In this document: in pieces, positions 5,246 through 5,871 of the stretch | Layout of the letters: every line of letters begins with the position of its first letter | Position numbering within the stretch: the stretch's first letter is position 1 | DNA from: XYB1-FULL-44-23 sp964441445 | GTDB lineage: Bacteria > Patescibacteriota > Microgenomatia > CAZETR01 > Amesbacteraceae | Reading direction: 5' to 3' | NCBI GenBank assembly: GCA_964441445.1 | Contig: CAYTYO010000036.1 | Coordinates: 1-5,871, forward strand | DNA length: 5,871 nt | The notes under the pieces: generated by a model | What the model saw: the letters and a program-made list of their open reading frames with translations, nothing else | Databases searched by the model: none | Told to the model about the DNA's origin: nothing | Made by a program: the position numbers and the translations under genes

Positions 5246-5871
5246 ATGAATGTTGAGAAAACTCAGGCCATAATTCTCGCGGCCGGAAAAGGGACACGCA
5301 TGAAATCAAAAAAACCCAAAATCCTTTTTACTATTGGCGGCAAACCTCTCCTCCGCCACACTATTGATTTAGCCACGTCCGTCCTCCCCACTCCGCCGCT
5401 TGTCATCATCCCGCCTCGCTCGCCCGCCATTTTGGCTCTCTGCCAAAAACTGCACATTCCCACCTGTGTTGATAATAAACAAATCGGCAATGCCCGCAGT
5501 CTGATCATTGCACTAAATCAGATTGATCCTGAGACAGACTTCGTACTTGTACTTAACGCTGACGACTCTTTTTTATATACCCCTGAAACTATTCAAAATT
5601 TGCTCGCCGATCATCTCAACTCCGGCCATCCGGCAACATTCCTTGTCACTCCATCCGCTGATCCCCGACCGGATCTGCGTCGGATTGCAGTCACTCCCGA
5701 CCGCACCTTTGCCGGATTTCTTCCTCCCGCATCATCTGGCCGCCCGATCTCCTGCGGTTGTTATGTCTTCAATCGCCACTGGCTGGAGAAACTCCTGCCG
5801 CAAATCTTGCCTCATCCTATAAATCACGAATATCAAATCACTTCACTTTTTGATCTTGGTTTATCAGCCGG
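5246..5871 (+). CDS. GlmU-like nucleotidyltransferase, N-terminal part (runs off the window)
   Basis: The 208 visible residues form a sugar-nucleotide pyrophosphorylase domain in GlmU order: 'ILAAGKGTRMKSKKPKIL' (residues 10-27, nucleotide-binding loop with the PK.L lysine at 25), 'DNKQIGNARSLIIAL' (76-90, compare 'QQEQLGTGHA'), 'VLVLNADDSF' (100-109, with metal-binding Asp106), and 'ISCGCYVFNRHWLEKLLPQI' (168-187) followed by 'NHEYQITSLFDL' (193-204), equivalent to 'NTGIYVF' and 'EYYLTD'. GlmU makes UDP-GlcNAc from UTP and GlcNAc-1-P, supplying the same pathway as the mur genes. Several binding positions differ: the GT after Q.G is GN, 'NTG' is 'SCG', and the usual 'IVE' is 'FLP'. The acetyltransferase half, if present, is outside the window, so another sugar-phosphate nucleotidyltransferase is possible. 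In-frame ATGs at 5237 and 5240 are alternatives to the chosen start. Confidence 0.75.
   Translation, partial: MNVEKTQAIILAAGKGTRMKSKKPKILFTIGGKPLLRHTIDLATSVLPTPPLVIIPPRSPAILALCQKLHIPTCVDNKQIGNARSLIIALNQIDPETDFVLVLNADDSFLYTPETIQNLLADHLNSGHPATFLVTPSADPRPDLRRIAVTPDRTFAGFLPPASSGRPISCGCYVFNRHWLEKLLPQILPHPINHEYQITSLFDLGLSA

Noticed and set aside
5263..5508. Minus-strand ORF inside the GlmU-like gene
   Set aside because: The plus frame carries clear nucleotidyltransferase motifs across the same bases; the antisense product resembles no family.

Overview
The window looks like part of a compact bacterial chromosome devoted to making peptidoglycan precursors. TGA is used as a stop codon (the HIT gene and pgeF end in it), genes abut or overlap, Shine-Dalgarno sequences are essentially absent, and the proteins are diverged or minimal versions of their families. 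This suggests a member of the candidate phyla radiation (Patescibacteria, perhaps Microgenomates) using the standard bacterial code. The lineage is an inference from style; no marker gene here proves it.

Plus strand, 1-3865. The window opens in the C-terminal part of a MurC-like ligase (1-294). A small tryptophan-rich membrane protein follows (342-695), whose reading frame seems to have been broken by two one-base losses and probably once ran to 837. Next come murL (849-2156), encoding UDP-MurNAc-L-Ala-L-Glu epimerase with a PP-loop ATPase motif, a HIT-family protein (2167-2601), and a MurD-family ligase (2588-3865) whose substrate-binding motifs look like the L-glutamate-adding MurD2 type. 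MurC adds L-Ala, MurD2 adds L-Glu, and MurL then inverts the glutamate to D-Glu. This route makes the D-Glu of peptidoglycan without a free glutamate racemase.

Minus strand, 5210-3907. pgeF (YfiH/laccase-domain family, the editing factor that removes L-Ser wrongly added by MurC) overlaps by four bases with a HAD-IA phosphatase gene. This pair converges on murD2 with only 41 bases between and no clear terminator.

Plus strand, 5246 to the end. A GlmU-like nucleotidyltransferase domain, cut by the window edge, is divergent from pgeF. The two genes share a 35-base region with mirrored TATAAT boxes.

The most notable signals are: the murL-HIT-murD2 block, with a nucleotide hydrolase-like protein set between the two enzymes of the racemase-free route; -10-like boxes placed so close to start codons that transcripts should be leaderless or nearly so; a PgeF homologue that appears to have lost one of its three metal/catalytic ligands; and the frameshifted membrane gene. 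The plus strand is C-rich over G across genes of both orientations, which points to replication-linked strand bias. No tRNA, rRNA, CRISPR array or insertion sequence was seen, and no intergenic stretch exceeds 300 bases.
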